Assembly (NCBI GenBank): GCA_945861855.1
Contig: CAMAWG010000030.1
Location: 1 to 34,585 of the forward strand
Source: Rhodoplanes serenus
Lineage (GTDB): Bacteria > Pseudomonadota > Alphaproteobacteria > Rhizobiales > Xanthobacteraceae
Direction of reading: 5' to 3'
Length of the DNA: 34,585 nt
The notes beneath the pieces are model-generated. The model did not search any database and had not been told where the DNA came from. It saw only the letters and a program-made list of their open reading frames with translations. Position 1 is the first letter of the stretch, and each line of letters opens with the position of its first letter. Below are positions 33,493 to 34,585 of this stretch, piece by piece. A program made the position numbers and the translations under genes.

Positions 33493-34585
33493 TCAGCGGA
33501 TATAGGAATAGGAGCGTTGCCGCACCAGAAGCATGGAGAGCAGCGCGATATTGGCGATGTTGAACGCCACGCCGGTGATGAAGGCCGGGCCGTAGTGGCC
33601 GTAGATGTCGTACATGTAGCCGGCGAGCCAGCCGCCGGTCGCCATGCCGCTGCCGCTGAGCAGCAACAGTCCCGGCACCCGCCAGTAGGCCTCGCTAAGC
33701 GGATAGAGCTCACGGATGGTCAGGACATAGGCCGGGATCAGCGCGCTGAAGCCCAGGCCGAAGGCGATCGACACCGCGAATAGCCCGGTCATGTCCTGCG
33801 TGAACAGGAAGCCGCTCATCGCAATGCACTGCAGGATCGAGCTGAAGATCGCCGTGGGCAGCCCCCCCATCCGGTCCGACAGCCAGCCCCAGCCCTGGCG
33901 GCTGAAGAAACCCATCCCCAGCAGCACCGACAGCATGGTCGCGCCGATGGTGGATGAGATTCCGAGATCGCTGCAGAACGCGACCAGATGCTGTTGCGGC
34001 ATCGACATGGTGACGCAGCAGAGGAATGCGGCGAAGGCGAGCATCGCGAACACGAGGTTGCCGTTCCAGCCGAACACCTTTGGCTTGCCGATTCCGTTGC
34101 CGTGGGCGGCCGTCTCGGCCGGCAAGTCCGGCGGCGGATTGAGAAAGATGATGGCGAGCGGCACGATCATCACGAGCTGGAACACGCCGAAGCCGATCAT
34201 CGTCCATTGCCAGCCGAAATAGGCGATGCAGCGCTCGAAGATGGTCGGCCACACGAATCCGGCGAGATAGCCGCCGCTTGAAATGAGCGCCAGCGCCGAA
34301 CCGCGGCGGCGGTCGAACCACCGGCTCACATAGACGAACAGCGGCGCGTTCAATCCGGCGTTACCGAGCGCGCCCATGAACAGGCCGTGGCCGAGGTAGA
34401 GCTGCCACGGCGCGCCGAGCGATGAGATGAAAAGGCCGATGGCGATCATCACCGCGCCCAGGATCACCGTCCAGCGGATGCCGTAGCTGTTGGCGATCCG
34501 GCCCATCAGCAGGCCGCCGACCGCGCCGCCGAACAGCGCGAGCGACACCGCCAGCGACGGCACCGAACGGGCGCCGCCGGTGTCC
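33493..34585 (-). CDS. MFS transporter, N-terminus outside window
   Basis: At least 363 residues of a major facilitator permease, open to the window edge (first codon read at 34584). The loop GRIANSYGIRWTVILGA and SRWFDRRRGSALALISSGGYLAG are MFS signatures, followed by about ten membrane segments. It ends in RQRSYSYIR. The pattern resembles the oxalate/formate antiporter-like or monocarboxylate group. The sugar dehydrogenase gene starts 55 bases after its stop on the same strand. Substrate unknown. Confidence 0.88.
   Translation of the reverse strand, partial: DTGGARSVPSLAVSLALFGGAVGGLLMGRIANSYGIRWTVILGAVMIAIGLFISSLGAPWQLYLGHGLFMGALGNAGLNAPLFVYVSRWFDRRRGSALALISSGGYLAGFVWPTIFERCIAYFGWQWTMIGFGVFQLVMIVPLAIIFLNPPPDLPAETAAHGNGIGKPKVFGWNGNLVFAMLAFAAFLCCVTMSMPQQHLVAFCSDLGISSTIGATMLSVLLGMGFFSRQGWGWLSDRMGGLPTAIFSSILQCIAMSGFLFTQDMTGLFAVSIAFGLGFSALIPAYVLTIRELYPLSEAYWRVPGLLLLSGSGMATGGWLAGYMYDIYGHYGPAFITGVAFNIANIALLSMLLVRQRSYSYIR

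Noticed and set aside
33438-33713. A 92-codon upstream extension of the sugar dehydrogenase frame
   Set aside because: It overlaps the end of the MFS gene in another frame, has a Cys/Pro/Ser-rich shadow composition, and the ATG at 33437 begins a proper signal peptide after a good ribosome site.

Overview
The window reads as a chromosomal stretch of a high-GC alphaproteobacterium, most likely a Hyphomicrobiales member near Bradyrhizobium, Rhodopseudomonas or Pseudolabrys. The grounds are several orphan Bug/TctC-type periplasmic receptors, tandem TrpX-like ABC substrate-binding proteins with the RRDF-type leader common in that group, a hopanoid-associated phosphorylase, and several kinds of palindromic intergenic repeat that resemble elements known from those genomes. 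The placement is inference from family content. I see no rRNA, tRNA, CRISPR array, insertion sequence or phage gene, and no recognisable transcriptional regulator.

Layout. 1-670: two tandem NTF2-like proteins of lower GC, the first cut by the window edge. 951-4191: a TauE/SafE permease, a SleB-type cell wall hydrolase, a VOC protein and MsrB. 4244-7395: a DUF938 methyltransferase coupled to an SDR, divergent from an FAD aromatic hydroxylase. 7575-9739 (minus): a tight operon of a small ABM-fold protein, a Bug receptor and a LigI-like amidohydrolase. 9832-10796: an FkbM methyltransferase with a coupled 37-residue membrane microprotein. 10829-14552: an SH3b protein, a lone Bug receptor, an HpnG-like phosphorylase and two small unknowns. 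14719-18232: two Bug plus dienelactone-hydrolase pairs facing each other across a palindromic repeat. 18309-21344 (minus): a beta-propeller lactonase and an ABC exporter. 21406-23359 (minus): two overlapping substrate-binding protein genes, the downstream one frameshifted. 23428-28506: a coupled CWC-domain and secreted protein pair, an AhpD-like protein divergent from a GST, a periplasmic MBL-fold hydrolase and two paralogous secreted proteins. 28619-31238 (plus): DUF486 protein, PNPOx-like protein, acetamidase/formamidase and a methyltransferase. 31235-34585 (minus): CorA/ZntB-type transporter, PQQ-type sugar dehydrogenase and a partial MFS transporter.

How the genes may work together. The theme is uptake and ring cleavage or lactone hydrolysis of small, probably aromatic-derived acids. 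Three of four Bug receptors sit directly beside a hydrolase (amidohydrolase or dienelactone hydrolase), yet no TctA/TctB membrane subunits are present here. The FAD hydroxylase, SDR, VOC protein, lactonase and acetamidase fit the same catabolic theme. This linkage is inferred from gene order and family membership; no substrate can be read from the sequence. The most unusual items are the mirrored Bug/hydrolase modules, the FkbM-coupled microprotein, the twin secreted SH3-like proteins, the isolated hpnG-like gene and the palindromes between the GST and AhpD-like genes.
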